In this document: piece after piece, positions 46,080-55,417 of the stretch
Layout: each line of letters begins with the position of its first letter
How positions within the stretch are numbered: position 1 is the stretch's first letter
Assembly: GCA_963825315.1 (NCBI GenBank)
Contig: CAWGST010000005.1
Location: forward strand, 62,001 to 126,000
DNA from: DASRLE01 sp963825315
Lineage (GTDB): Bacteria > Verrucomicrobiota > Verrucomicrobiia > Limisphaerales > Palsa-1400
DNA: 64,000 bases
Direction of reading: 5' to 3'
Translations under genes and position numbers: made by a program
The notes under the pieces: generated by a model
The model's input: the letters and a program-made list of their open reading frames with translations, nothing else
Databases searched by the model: none
What the model was told of the DNA's origin: nothing

Positions 46080-46404
46080 ATCATTCCATCAATGGACAAA
46101 GGATGAAATGATGAAGCGAGTTTGGTTGCGCTGCGAATTTCGCGGCAATTAATTATTCGTAACGCGGTAATACAGAGCAGCGGAGATGTTGTCAGATTCA
46201 TACTACATCGCATGGGTCGGCAAAAAAGCGGTTTCCTCTCGCCGCGGAGGGAACGAGCGCGGAGAGGAGAACGAGCGAAACCAGGAAATCGCGACTTGCC
46301 ATAGTGGCCATAAATTACTCGTTTGAGCGGCCTGACGCATCCCTCTAATGAGGGATGAAAGAATTCACGAAGACGTTCTACCATTGAGCTTACGTAAGGA
46401 ATTT
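46080..46404. other. Intergenic region upstream of GH3 gene
   Basis: No gene. It contains a GA-rich purine tract at about 46240-46282 and one copy of an 8-bp-arm hairpin repeat (46338-46357). Confidence 0.5.
46338..46357 (+). repeat. catccctc hairpin, copy 1
   Basis: catccctctaatgagggatg: eight-base arms around a four-base loop, 47 bp before the GH3 gene. Same arms as at 51251-51268 and 51344-51363. Confidence 0.6.
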
Positions 46405-48315
46405 ATGTTCATACTACGAATCTGGAAGGGTGCCGGCAAACATACCAGTTGCGCGCGCGCCTGCCTGAGTGGTTTGCTGTTTGCCGGGTGCATCTCTCTT
46501 TGGTCCGCCGAAGTTTCAGTTGAGCAACCGTCGAATTATGATCGGCAGGTCGAGGCGTTGCTCGCGCAAATGACACTTGACGAAAAAATCGGCCAGATGA
46601 CCCAGACGGATTCCGAGGCACTTAAGGATAAATCCGATGTTCAGACGTACTTTCTCGGCTCCGTCCTGAGCGGCGGCGGTCACGGGCCGCCAAAAATCGA
46701 TGCAAAAGGCTGGTTGAAGTCCTGTGACGAATTTCGGTCATGGGCGCTGAAAACGCGGCTGAAGATCCCGCTCCTTTACGGCATCGACGCGGTTCATGGT
46801 CACAATAATGTGGATGGCGCCGTCATTTTCCCTCACAACATTGGTCTCGGAGCCACGCGCAATCCCGCGCTGGTGGAAAAGGCGGCGCGCGTGGTTGGGG
46901 AAGAGGTGGCGGGCACGGGCATTCAGTGGGCATTCGCGCCGTGCGTTGCGGTGGCGCGGAATGAGCGCTGGGGCCGCACTTACGAGAGCTTCGGCGAATC
47001 TCCGGATTTGGTTTCCGAACTGGGCGCGGCGGTCATTCAGGGTTTTCAAGGAAGGCAGTTATCGGATTCGACTTCGGTTTTAGCTTGCGCCAAGCACTTC
47101 CTGGCCGACGGCGGCACCGCCATCGGCGTGGACCAGGGAAATGCGATTTGTGATGAGGCCACGCTGCGCAAAGTGTTTCTGGCGCCTTATGTCGCGGCGG
47201 TCAAGGCGGGCGTGGGTTCGATCATGGTGTCCTATAGCAGTTGGAACGGCACGAAAATGCACGGCAACAAATATCTTCTCACCGAGGTCCTCAAGGGCGA
47301 GCTGGGATTCAAAGGGTTTTTGATTTCCGACTGGGCGGCGATTGACCAGCTTTCGCCCGATTACAAATCAGATGTGGCTGCTTCGATCAACGCAGGGTTG
47401 GACATGGTCATGGTTCCCTTCGGCCCCGGAGAAAGGAACAATTACATCCAGTTCATCCAGGACCTCAAGAAATTGGTGGAGGAGGGCAAAGTCCCGCAAT
47501 CGCGGATTGACGACGCGGTATCGCGCATTCTGCGGATCAAATTTCAAATGGGACTTTTTGACAAATCCCGCGCCAATCCAAAACTGACCGCCGCCGTCGG
47601 TTCTGCGGAGCATCGGGAGGTGGCTCGTGAATGTGTCCGACAATCTTTGGTTTTACTGAAGAATGCCAATCGCGCGCTGCCCCTATCCAAACGCTTGAAA
47701 CACTTGCACGTCATGGGTGAAGCCGCCGATGACATCGGCACGCAATGCGGCGGTTGGACCATCAGTTGGCAGGGCCAGGCTGGCTCCATCATCCATGGCG
47801 GCACGACCATCCTCGCCGCGATCCGCAAAACGGTCGCCGCTGATGCCGTGGTGACGTTTTCCACGACTGGTGAAGTTGCCCGTGGCGCGGACGCGGTTCT
47901 GGTCGTCATCGGCGAGATGCCCTATGCCGAAAAGAACGGCGACCGCCGGGATTTGAGACTTTCGGCGAAAGACATCGCTCTTATTTCAAGGGCCAAAGAA
48001 ACCGGGGTCCCGGTGATCACCGTGCTTGTCTCCGGCCGTCCGCTGATTCTTGATGCCGCGCTGGAGTTGAGCGATGCCCTTGTGGCAGCTTGGCTCCCTG
48101 GCACTGAAGGCCAAGGCGTGGCTGACGTATTGTTCGGTGATCACAAGCCCACCGGCAAGCTGCCGCTAACATGGCCTCTCGACAATAAACAACTGTCAGC
48201 CAGGGCCGATGCCGGGGAAAAGCCACTTTTCCCATTTGGCTTTGGCCTGACTTATGAACCCATGACGGCAAGACGGGCCATGGCGAATGTCAAAGGCGTG
48301 CCTACAAGTGAATGA
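46405..48315 (+). CDS. GH3 beta-glucosidase/exo-glucanase
   Basis: A 636-residue protein. N-terminal export signal ARACLSGLLFAGC, with a lipobox-like LFAGC, so it may be a lipoprotein. GH3 N-terminal barrel with LLYGIDAVHGHNNVDGAVIF and nucleophile D309 in FLISDWAAID; GH3 C-terminal sandwich with RQSLVLLKNAN and PTGKLPLTWPLDNKQL. The product lacks a fibronectin-III tail, as in plant-type exo-glucanases. It should release glucose from beta-glucan oligomers in the periplasm or at the cell surface. I chose ATG 46405 with TAAGGA ahead over the frame start at 46348. Its 3' end overlaps the response regulator's by 14 bp. Confidence 0.92.
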   Translation: MFILRIWKGAGKHTSCARACLSGLLFAGCISLWSAEVSVEQPSNYDRQVEALLAQMTLDEKIGQMTQTDSEALKDKSDVQTYFLGSVLSGGGHGPPKIDAKGWLKSCDEFRSWALKTRLKIPLLYGIDAVHGHNNVDGAVIFPHNIGLGATRNPALVEKAARVVGEEVAGTGIQWAFAPCVAVARNERWGRTYESFGESPDLVSELGAAVIQGFQGRQLSDSTSVLACAKHFLADGGTAIGVDQGNAICDEATLRKVFLAPYVAAVKAGVGSIMVSYSSWNGTKMHGNKYLLTEVLKGELGFKGFLISDWAAIDQLSPDYKSDVAASINAGLDMVMVPFGPGERNNYIQFIQDLKKLVEEGKVPQSRIDDAVSRILRIKFQMGLFDKSRANPKLTAAVGSAEHREVARECVRQSLVLLKNANRALPLSKRLKHLHVMGEAADDIGTQCGGWTISWQGQAGSIIHGGTTILAAIRKTVAADAVVTFSTTGEVARGADAVLVVIGEMPYAEKNGDRRDLRLSAKDIALISRAKETGVPVITVLVSGRPLILDAALELSDALVAAWLPGTEGQGVADVLFGDHKPTGKLPLTWPLDNKQLSARADAGEKPLFPFGFGLTYEPMTARRAMANVKGVPTSE

Positions 48316-48931
48316 TACCGCGCTGAATAGCTGCGGTGACGGCTTCAGTTCGATCCACCACCTGAAGTTTCCCAAAGACGCTCTTCAAATGGTCTTTTAC
48401 GGTGTACTCGGTAATGTTGAGCTTGTCGCCGATTTGTTTGTTCGCCAAACCTTTGACGAGGAGTTGTAGAACTTTCACCTCCTGATGCGTCAGATCTTCA
48501 AATAATTTCCGGGACGCCAGCCGCTTGGCAATTTCTTTCGGAATCCATCGCTGGCCGGCGGCCACGGCTTGAATCGCGGGGATAAGCTCTTGCCCGGTGG
48601 CGCTTTTCAGCACGTATCCCCGCGCTCCGGCCTGGAGCGCCTTGTAAATATCCGTGTCCCCGTCAAAAGTGGTCAGCATCAGTACGCGCGCTTGGGGATC
48701 CTGGCCACGAATTTCGATGGTGGCCTCTATGCCGTCTTTGATCGGCATACGCAAGTCCATCAACACGAGATCGGGCTTGTGTTTCCCGAACAAGTCCACG
48801 GCTTGGTTGCCATCGGCCGCTTCGCCTACTATCACCATGTTGGGTTCCGTGTTGACCAGCGCGATCAAACCCATCCGGACGATAAAATGGTCGTCCGCCA
48901 CAAGGATGCCGATTTTCCCTTCTCTTTTCAT
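48302..48931 (-). CDS. NarL/LuxR-type response regulator
   Basis: A 209-residue regulator: receiver (ILVADDHFIVRMGLIALVN; phospho-acceptor D59 in DLVLMDLRMP; K in GYVLKSAT) and LuxR-type HTH (LTHQEVKVLQLLVKGLANKQ; TVKDHLKSVFGKL). Its ATG overlaps the kinase stop as ATGA (48931-48928), so the two are coupled. The longer frame from 48955 would run into the kinase gene. Confidence 0.92.
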   Translation of the reverse strand: MKREGKIGILVADDHFIVRMGLIALVNTEPNMVIVGEAADGNQAVDLFGKHKPDLVLMDLRMPIKDGIEATIEIRGQDPQARVLMLTTFDGDTDIYKALQAGARGYVLKSATGQELIPAIQAVAAGQRWIPKEIAKRLASRKLFEDLTHQEVKVLQLLVKGLANKQIGDKLNITEYTVKDHLKSVFGKLQVVDRTEAVTAAIQRGIIHL

Positions 48932-51168
48932 GATGACGGTTGGGGCTCGGCGCAATCGGGCGCATAGGACTCATGAGGGATCGGAATTTGCACGCGCACT
49001 GTGGTCCCCGCATCCGGGGCGCTGGAGATGGCTATCTCGCCATGCAATCGCTTGGCGCGCTCGGAGATGCCCAACAGGCCAAAGTGGCCCTCACTCGGCC
49101 CGGCACAACCGTCCAACGCAAATCCCTTGCCATTATCTTTTACCTGCAAGACAACGTTCTTGGGGCCGTAATCCAGTTCAATTTCGGTCAGAGTCGCCCC
49201 GGAATGTTTGACGACATTGGTCAGTGCCTCCTGCGCGATGCGGAGCAAGTTCTCCTCCACGGTTTCGGGCAAGGGCCTGACGCGGCCTTGGGCCTCCACT
49301 TTGACGCTGAGGTTCGAATCTCCGGTAATCTGCTGGCTGCTCATCAGCAAAGCACCGGGCAAGTCAAATTGTTCCAGCGCCCGGCATCGCAAGTTCCAAA
49401 CCGACCGATGGACCTCCATTTGACTTTCCGCGACCAGGTTCCGCGCGACTTCGAGATGATGCTTTGCGCCATCGTGTTCTTTTTCGAACAGTTTGGTGGT
49501 TGTGTCCAATTGCAACGCGACACCCGTGAGAGACTGTTCCAAAGTGTCGTGCAGTTCCTGGGCCAGCCGCGTTCTCTCCGCCAAAGTGGCCTTGGACTGA
49601 AGCTCCAGTTCCTTGCGAGCCGTGATTTGCAGCCTCAATTGAGCCGTCCTCTCCTTGACTCTTTCCTCGAGTTGGTCGTGCGCTTCCCGCAACTCAATCC
49701 GGGCCTTTTCCTTCTCACGGACCAAAACCTTTAAGGTGGCGTTCTTTTGCGAAACCATCACCGTCCAACCAACCGCCGCAATGGAAACGGCCAACAGAAC
49801 CCCTAAACCGGCCAGGAGCCGTTGCGGGGTCAGCCAACTCGGCTTTGCCAGGACCTGGACATTTTTTCCAGTTGGCATAAGAATTTGAAACGATCTGGAT
49901 TTCCCGTCCTCTCCGCTTTCCGTGAAGCAAACCCCGCTGACTTCGATAATGCTGCCGAAGCGGAGGTCTGCAAAGTCCGACATGGCGTCCGGCGCTTCCG
50001 TCTCGGCGGTGAAAGTGAAGTTCTCGCCTTGCATCATCAAGACCGTTCTTAACCTCGCTTTTCCAGTGGTCGGCTGCCGGTCTTGCCTCTCGAAGCCATC
50101 CAGCAACTTGCCTTTCAAGGTGACCAAGGCTGCATGGCACAAACCGTCTTCCACTTCCTGGATCGTCACGGCCTTGGGCGTCAGGGCCTTCCTGGGTTCG
50201 GATGTCTTCCGGAAAACGGCATCGTTCAGCACAGGAAGAAAGTTCTCGAAATCCGCAAAGCCGACCGCCTCAATCATGTCGCCCACAGACATGACTTCAA
50301 TTTGGCGGCTCTTAACGCACAAGCCGCCGGACTTATCCTGGAGGAATAAAACCTCGCCCGGTCTTTGATAGGTAATCCTGCCCTTGACATGAACCCGTTG
50401 GGCCGGCCTGTTGTCTTTCCGATATTGCGCGATATTATTGAGAGTCAGCAAAGGTTCTGTAAAGGGATCGATGGACTCTCTTGCTTCCACCACAAAATCC
50501 TCAGGGAGAGGCATGAACAGTTTCACGGCGGTCAAGCGTCTTTGCACCTGGTTGAAGAATGCGCCGGCGGTCCCTCTGAGCCGCACCCTCGCCCCCACAA
50601 GGCCTTGCGGATCCATTTCCGGAGGAAGCCTGGGAAACGCATGAAACCGATAGCCGGCCGAGGCAATAGCCAAGTCCAGATTTGATTCCGTCTCGGACAT
50701 TTGCGCCGCCCGCACGATGCCGGAAATCTCCACCCGCTGGCTGTCCTCCGCGCCCGACATAAAGCGATCAATGGAGACCGACCGGGCAGGCGGCAAAGGG
50801 GCGGTTCCGAGCTTGAGAAAAATTGGTCCTGTAATGACTGGTGCGTAGGCGCCCGTTTCCGTGACCCCGGAAACGCGGACAACATCCCCCACCGCCGGCA
50901 TCGGACCATCACGGTTATCAACGAAAACTCCGCCAGTGGCATCCTGGACGAAGAAGCTCCCGCCCAGAGTCGGAACCTCCGCGGTCACGGTGCCGGTTAC
51001 CAGAACTTTGATCTGGCTGGCGGCGCGATTCTCGGGGAGAGAAATGACATCGGCGGCATTGGTCAAAAGCTCCCCCGTCTCGCCGGCTGATGTGGCCTGA
51101 CCGAACAGGCCCGGCGCGAAGGCCAGGATGATTCCAGCCGTGGTCCGAAGCTTATGACCTGAACTCAT
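48928..51168 (-). CDS. Sensor histidine kinase with periplasmic OB-like repeats
   Basis: A 746-residue kinase with a signal peptide (TAGIILAFAPGLFGQA) and about 400 periplasmic residues of OB-fold-type repeats (VLVTGTVTAEVPTLGGSFFV; HVKGRITYQRPGEVLFLQDK). One membrane segment follows (LLAGLGVLLAVSIAAVGWTV, about 455-475), then a coiled coil (REAHDQLEERVKERTAQLRL), HisKA_3 with H540 in LAQELHDTLEQSL, and HATPase (LGISERAKRLHGEIAIS). Unlike the kinase at 39397 it has no PAS domain. The two sensors are homologous in their periplasmic part. This pair lies between GH3 and the large secreted protein. Confidence 0.9.
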   Translation of the reverse strand: MSSGHKLRTTAGIILAFAPGLFGQATSAGETGELLTNAADVISLPENRAASQIKVLVTGTVTAEVPTLGGSFFVQDATGGVFVDNRDGPMPAVGDVVRVSGVTETGAYAPVITGPIFLKLGTAPLPPARSVSIDRFMSGAEDSQRVEISGIVRAAQMSETESNLDLAIASAGYRFHAFPRLPPEMDPQGLVGARVRLRGTAGAFFNQVQRRLTAVKLFMPLPEDFVVEARESIDPFTEPLLTLNNIAQYRKDNRPAQRVHVKGRITYQRPGEVLFLQDKSGGLCVKSRQIEVMSVGDMIEAVGFADFENFLPVLNDAVFRKTSEPRKALTPKAVTIQEVEDGLCHAALVTLKGKLLDGFERQDRQPTTGKARLRTVLMMQGENFTFTAETEAPDAMSDFADLRFGSIIEVSGVCFTESGEDGKSRSFQILMPTGKNVQVLAKPSWLTPQRLLAGLGVLLAVSIAAVGWTVMVSQKNATLKVLVREKEKARIELREAHDQLEERVKERTAQLRLQITARKELELQSKATLAERTRLAQELHDTLEQSLTGVALQLDTTTKLFEKEHDGAKHHLEVARNLVAESQMEVHRSVWNLRCRALEQFDLPGALLMSSQQITGDSNLSVKVEAQGRVRPLPETVEENLLRIAQEALTNVVKHSGATLTEIELDYGPKNVVLQVKDNGKGFALDGCAGPSEGHFGLLGISERAKRLHGEIAISSAPDAGTTVRVQIPIPHESYAPDCAEPQPSS

Positions 51169-51512
51169 TTTCTTTTTGGTTGAGACTGATATCAGAGTGT
51201 CGGAGTTCCAAATTCCAAAGTCCAGACTATTCCGAAGGCCGGCTCAACGCATCCCTCCAAAGAGGGATTGCCGGGTATCGGAATTAGTGTTAAAATGATA
51301 ATATGAGTACCTGAAAAACAACCCTCCGAAGGCCGTTTCAGGGCATCCCTCCAAAGAGGGATGACGGGTGTCGAGGATTAGTGTTGAATAGCCAACATCA
51401 GCAGTGAAATATATTACATGAGCAACGAATCAAACCCCAAAAAATCAAATGGCGTCGCGGGCAAGTCTTGTGCCGCGCCTGCCATAAAAGCAATACTTAA
51501 CCCCTAAGAATT
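51169..51512. other. Intergenic region with tandem hairpin repeats
   Basis: Upstream of the 1285-residue secreted protein and of the leftward kinase. No gene. Holds two direct repeats of about 65 bp, each with a catccctc-type hairpin (separate entry). Confidence 0.55.
51231..51388 (+). repeat. Two direct repeats with catccctc/gagggatg hairpin
   Basis: Units start at 51231 and 51325 (94-bp step). Each reads tccgaaggcc, then a spacer, then (c)atccctc-caaa-gagggat(g) at 51251-51268 and 51344-51363, then a part ending gattagtgtt-like. Copy 2 has full eight-base arms; copy 1 lacks one base pair. The same hairpin arms precede the GH3 gene at 46338. Confidence 0.65.
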
Positions 51513-54500
51513 ATGAAAAACTCCAATGCTTGTCAATCCTTTGCCCGTTTATTGCAGGCCAACATAAATTGGGCCAAATTTTTGTGCCGGACGGCCGTCG
51601 TGGCCGCGCTGGCTTTTGCTCTGCCCAATCAGGCCCAGGCGCAAACGGTCAATTGGTTGTATTTCCCCTTTGCCGACGCACCGGGCAGCAACACTACAGT
51701 CAGTTCCACCAGTCTCGGTGGCATCAGCGGCGTCACCTTGACCGGGTACAATGGCAGTGGAACGCAGGAGGACTTTCATGGCGCGGTCGGTTCAGGTGTG
51801 GATGGCGTAGAAAACGGCGGTCGGGCGTGGAATTTAGCAAACGGAGACGGGGGAACCCAGCCGGGTAACGCGACTGGTGGGTCCACCGGCGCCAACGCCG
51901 CTAATTGTGTTGCTGATCGAAGCGATTCATTGCTCGCTAACACCATCACCAGCTTCGTGGTATCGATGTGGTTTAATCAACCTGTAAAGGCGCCGAGTGG
52001 CGCCGGGTTCGTTCTTCCCCGGCTCTTTGTTCTTAGTCCCGCGGGTGGGAACGATGGCAGCGCCAATTCCATCGGCGTAAAGTTCCAGCAGGAAAACCAA
52101 TTCATTTTTTCCGTTGGCGCCACCACGCTCACCACAACGTATGGCGTTGGTACGTATCCCGCTGGTGATTTTGGAACTAATCAGTGGTATTTTGTTGCAT
52201 GGGTTTGTGATGGCACCAACATAACTCAATATACCGGCTCGGACTCGTCGCCTGCCACGTTGGTGCCGAGTACTCAAACCGGGAGCATTACGCCGGTTGC
52301 TTTGGGCGGCACCCCAACTCTTGTCATTGGCAACCGAAACTTTGAAGGCGCCCGCGGGTTCGACGGCTGGATTCAAGATTTTCGCCTTGACACCGGCGTT
52401 TCCACGAATCCTGCGGCCTATGTGGAAGGCATCCGGCAGTCCAGCCCCGGTATTATACTCGATGTTAATTTTATTGATGATTCCGTTAACGTGGCCTACG
52501 GCGGCGGCGCTGACCCTGCGCCTTCTGCGATGTCAGGCGCGGCGGTGATTGGTTCATCGGGTGACATTTGGAATGGCTTGCATGGCTTTGCCTACTCCGC
52601 GTATCCGTCTGGCGCCACTTACACGGCGTCCGGTGGATCCTTGCTTTATACAGATGGCACCAGGTCGGCGGTTACGTTGAGTTTGTCGGCGCCAAATGGC
52701 TCATATGATAATAATGCCGTAAATTGGAGCAGTTTCACCCCATTTTCATGGGCTTCCTACGCTGCCGAAACCGCTGGGACTGGCTACCCAAATACCCCAT
52801 ATGCAGCCTTGATGGCGACTATTATCAGCACCGCCGCCAATACTGCAAACGGATACGTCAATCTCGGCGGTCTTTCGCCTAACGCGGTTTACAATCTGTA
52901 CGTTTATAGCGCGGGTAATGCGGCTGGGAGAGCGAGTACGTTCACAGTCGGTGGTGGCGGTGGCAGCCAGGTTTCTACTTACGACGACGCCAACACCAAC
53001 CTCGTCAGCGAAGTGGACTATCTTGAGTTTGCCGGAGTCACGGCGGACGCCAGTGGGAATCTGGCCATAGGCTTTGGCAATGGCGGCGTTAGCGAATGTG
53101 ATTTCAATGGTTTCCAGCTTCAATTCGTTAGCGGTACCCCACCCCTCCTAGCTTCAGCACCTCCAACCATTACCTGCACGTCCAACTTGGCGGGATATAC
53201 GCTTTGCACCAACACCAGTATCACCTTCACTGCCGTATCCGTCGCCAACACCATCACCAACTTTCAAGTGGTAACTATAACATCCCCTCTCGGGTCAGCC
53301 ATCACCACGACCACCACCACGAATTACGGCGCGAACGGTACGTTCTCCGGCATAATCGTCGCCAACCTCGGCACGGGCACGGCAACCGTCCAAATTCCGC
53401 TGCCGGCGAATTTGAAATACAGCGTGACCGTCACGGCAATGGATTCTACGGGCCGTACCGCCGTGACGGCCGTCGCTTTCGATACCTTCGCGCCCACCCT
53501 GGTCATTGAAGCCTCCGATTACAACTTCAACAGCGGCCAGTTCATAGATACTCCGGCAAACGGAGGAGTGTATCTCTACACCAATGTTGGCGGCGCCTCG
53601 GGGGTTGACTTTTATAAATCAGGCGGCGAAGGCCCCGCCCCGTCCACTTACAGGCAGGACTCAGTATATCTGACAGCCACCGTCCCGGACACGGTCATCG
53701 AGCAAAAGTACAACGGCATAACTAATGCGTGGCTGTCAGCCGGCTACACCACCCCCGGTGACTGGCTCAATTTCACGAGGACATTCGGCTCCAGCCCTGC
53801 TGATTCGGCCACCAGCGGCACCTATGATGTTTGGCTCTTTATGGCCACGGACAACCACGGCCCAATGGCCCAGTTCTCCCTGGTTTCAGGCGCTACCTCG
53901 CAAACTCAAACCTCGAACGTCCTTGGCAGTTTCGGCACTGCCAGCTTCGGGGAGCTTGACTGGGATGGCTTTGAGTACGTGCCCATGACGGACCAGTATG
54001 GTAATCTTCAATCCGTAACTCTCAACGGTCAAGAGACGTTGCAAATCGCGCAGATCCCGAGTAATCCCAACCTTGGCTTTTTGATGCTGATGCCTGCGAC
54101 TTCAGTCCTGACTCCTGGCTTGTCATACTATTATCCGGACGGCGCCCGTCCGTTTGAGGGGACCAACCTCCTCGCCTTCACCGTTACCCCCCACAATGGC
54201 TCCAACATTCTGGCCAGTGGCATTGATTTGGTTTTGAACAACGTTGATGTCTCATCAGGACTCAAAATCACCGCGGCGCCGGGAGGCAGTTGGAAAGTCA
54301 GTTATCCCATCCAGTACAATACGGTCTATGCTGCCGTGATCAGCATGACCAACACCGCCGGGTTGTACACCATCGTCCCTATCAATTTTGACACCTTTAA
54401 TGTCAATAGTTATCAATGGGAAGCGGTTGATTATGACTTCAGCACCAACAGCCCCAGCACCGGCCTTTGGATCAGCGGCCTGTTCATTGATAATCCCGTG

Positions 54501-55370
54501 CCGACGTGCGATACAACGGCGCCGCTCACAGGAACGATGGCAACGAACAGTTACTTCGAATACCCCACAGGCTGGTCGATATTTAATGATCCCCAGGCCG
54601 ATGGGGCCGTAGCCCAACAGGGAATCGACATTAACTTTACCGCCAATGGCCAAAACTCGTTGTTCGAGTGGTACCGGAACGACGGTGTGGGCAGCCAGGT
54701 GTCGAGTGACTTTCTGCGTCCCAAGTTCGTTACCTCTCAAACAATAGGGTGGCCCGCTCCTCAAACTCCTCCTCTGTTACCAGATCCCAATGTCGGGATA
54801 TTTAACATTTGCTATACCGCCGTCGGCAATTGGCTCAATTACACGCGCACCTACCCCGCTGGCAACTACTATGTCTGGGGCCGTCTGGCTTCCGCCAACC
54901 CGTGCAGCATCTCTCTCGGCCAAGTCAGCGGCGCGGGCACCACGAATCAGACAGTCAGTACTAACGGCACGTTCACGGTGAACAATCCCGGCGGCAATCA
55001 AGCCTGGCAATGGATTCCTCTCCTCGACGCCAATGGCAACCAGGTTGTCGTTTCCCTGAGTGGCGCGGCCACCACCTTGAGAACAACAGTGCTAACCCAA
55101 GTAACAGGCGCTAATGAGCAATTCTATATGCTCGTTCCCGGGCCGTTGACGTTGACTGCCACGCTCGTTTCAGGCCAGCTCAGCATATCGTTCCCCACCG
55201 ATGCCGATGAAACCTATCAGCTCCAGCATAAGAGCACCTTGGCCGCGGCATGGGCCAACGTGGGCTCCGTCATCACTGGAACTGGATCGACCTATACTGT
55301 GCCACCAATTGCAGTGTCTGGCGCGCAAGGTTACTATCAAGTCGTGGCGACAATAGTGGCGCAGCCATAG
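51513..55370 (+). CDS. Large secreted multidomain protein (LamG-like, shared domain, CBM6-like)
   Basis: A 1285-residue exported protein. Signal peptide to about residue 43 (PNQAQAQ); LamG/concanavalin-like domain (about 45-310, FVVSMWFNQPVKAPSGAGFV); a domain of about 220 residues at 316-538 that recurs in the GH16 protein nearby; a short Ig-like part (about 550-660). Two CBM6-like sandwiches follow (VIEASDYNF with GDWLNFTRTFG; WEAVDYDF with GNWLNYTRTYPAGNYYVWGR). The usual tail (LSISFPTDADETYQLQHKST) ends the protein. No catalytic residues are evident, so it may be a glycan-binding surface or cell-free protein. A prepilin-like gene follows 47 bp downstream. Confidence 0.82.
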   Translation: MKNSNACQSFARLLQANINWAKFLCRTAVVAALAFALPNQAQAQTVNWLYFPFADAPGSNTTVSSTSLGGISGVTLTGYNGSGTQEDFHGAVGSGVDGVENGGRAWNLANGDGGTQPGNATGGSTGANAANCVADRSDSLLANTITSFVVSMWFNQPVKAPSGAGFVLPRLFVLSPAGGNDGSANSIGVKFQQENQFIFSVGATTLTTTYGVGTYPAGDFGTNQWYFVAWVCDGTNITQYTGSDSSPATLVPSTQTGSITPVALGGTPTLVIGNRNFEGARGFDGWIQDFRLDTGVSTNPAAYVEGIRQSSPGIILDVNFIDDSVNVAYGGGADPAPSAMSGAAVIGSSGDIWNGLHGFAYSAYPSGATYTASGGSLLYTDGTRSAVTLSLSAPNGSYDNNAVNWSSFTPFSWASYAAETAGTGYPNTPYAALMATIISTAANTANGYVNLGGLSPNAVYNLYVYSAGNAAGRASTFTVGGGGGSQVSTYDDANTNLVSEVDYLEFAGVTADASGNLAIGFGNGGVSECDFNGFQLQFVSGTPPLLASAPPTITCTSNLAGYTLCTNTSITFTAVSVANTITNFQVVTITSPLGSAITTTTTTNYGANGTFSGIIVANLGTGTATVQIPLPANLKYSVTVTAMDSTGRTAVTAVAFDTFAPTLVIEASDYNFNSGQFIDTPANGGVYLYTNVGGASGVDFYKSGGEGPAPSTYRQDSVYLTATVPDTVIEQKYNGITNAWLSAGYTTPGDWLNFTRTFGSSPADSATSGTYDVWLFMATDNHGPMAQFSLVSGATSQTQTSNVLGSFGTASFGELDWDGFEYVPMTDQYGNLQSVTLNGQETLQIAQIPSNPNLGFLMLMPATSVLTPGLSYYYPDGARPFEGTNLLAFTVTPHNGSNILASGIDLVLNNVDVSSGLKITAAPGGSWKVSYPIQYNTVYAAVISMTNTAGLYTIVPINFDTFNVNSYQWEAVDYDFSTNSPSTGLWISGLFIDNPVPTCDTTAPLTGTMATNSYFEYPTGWSIFNDPQADGAVAQQGIDINFTANGQNSLFEWYRNDGVGSQVSSDFLRPKFVTSQTIGWPAPQTPPLLPDPNVGIFNICYTAVGNWLNYTRTYPAGNYYVWGRLASANPCSISLGQVSGAGTTNQTVSTNGTFTVNNPGGNQAWQWIPLLDANGNQVVVSLSGAATTLRTTVLTQVTGANEQFYMLVPGPLTLTATLVSGQLSISFPTDADETYQLQHKSTLAAAWANVGSVITGTGSTYTVPPIAVSGAQGYYQVVATIVAQP
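52458..53125 (+). repeat. Shared 220-residue domain, copy A
   Basis: Encodes LDVNFIDDSVNVAYGGG through ECDFNGFQLQF. Protein and DNA resemble 56721-57398 along the whole length, with TPYAALMAT and DFNGFQLQ identical. Confidence 0.8.
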
Positions 55371-55417
55371 AACTGAGCCGGGGCCGCCTGCGGAAGCAGG
55401 TGGCCCAAGCCAATAAA

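Noticed and set aside
51231..51388. CRISPR array
   Set aside because: Only two repeat units, with palindromic cores and no spacer-like variation or cas genes.
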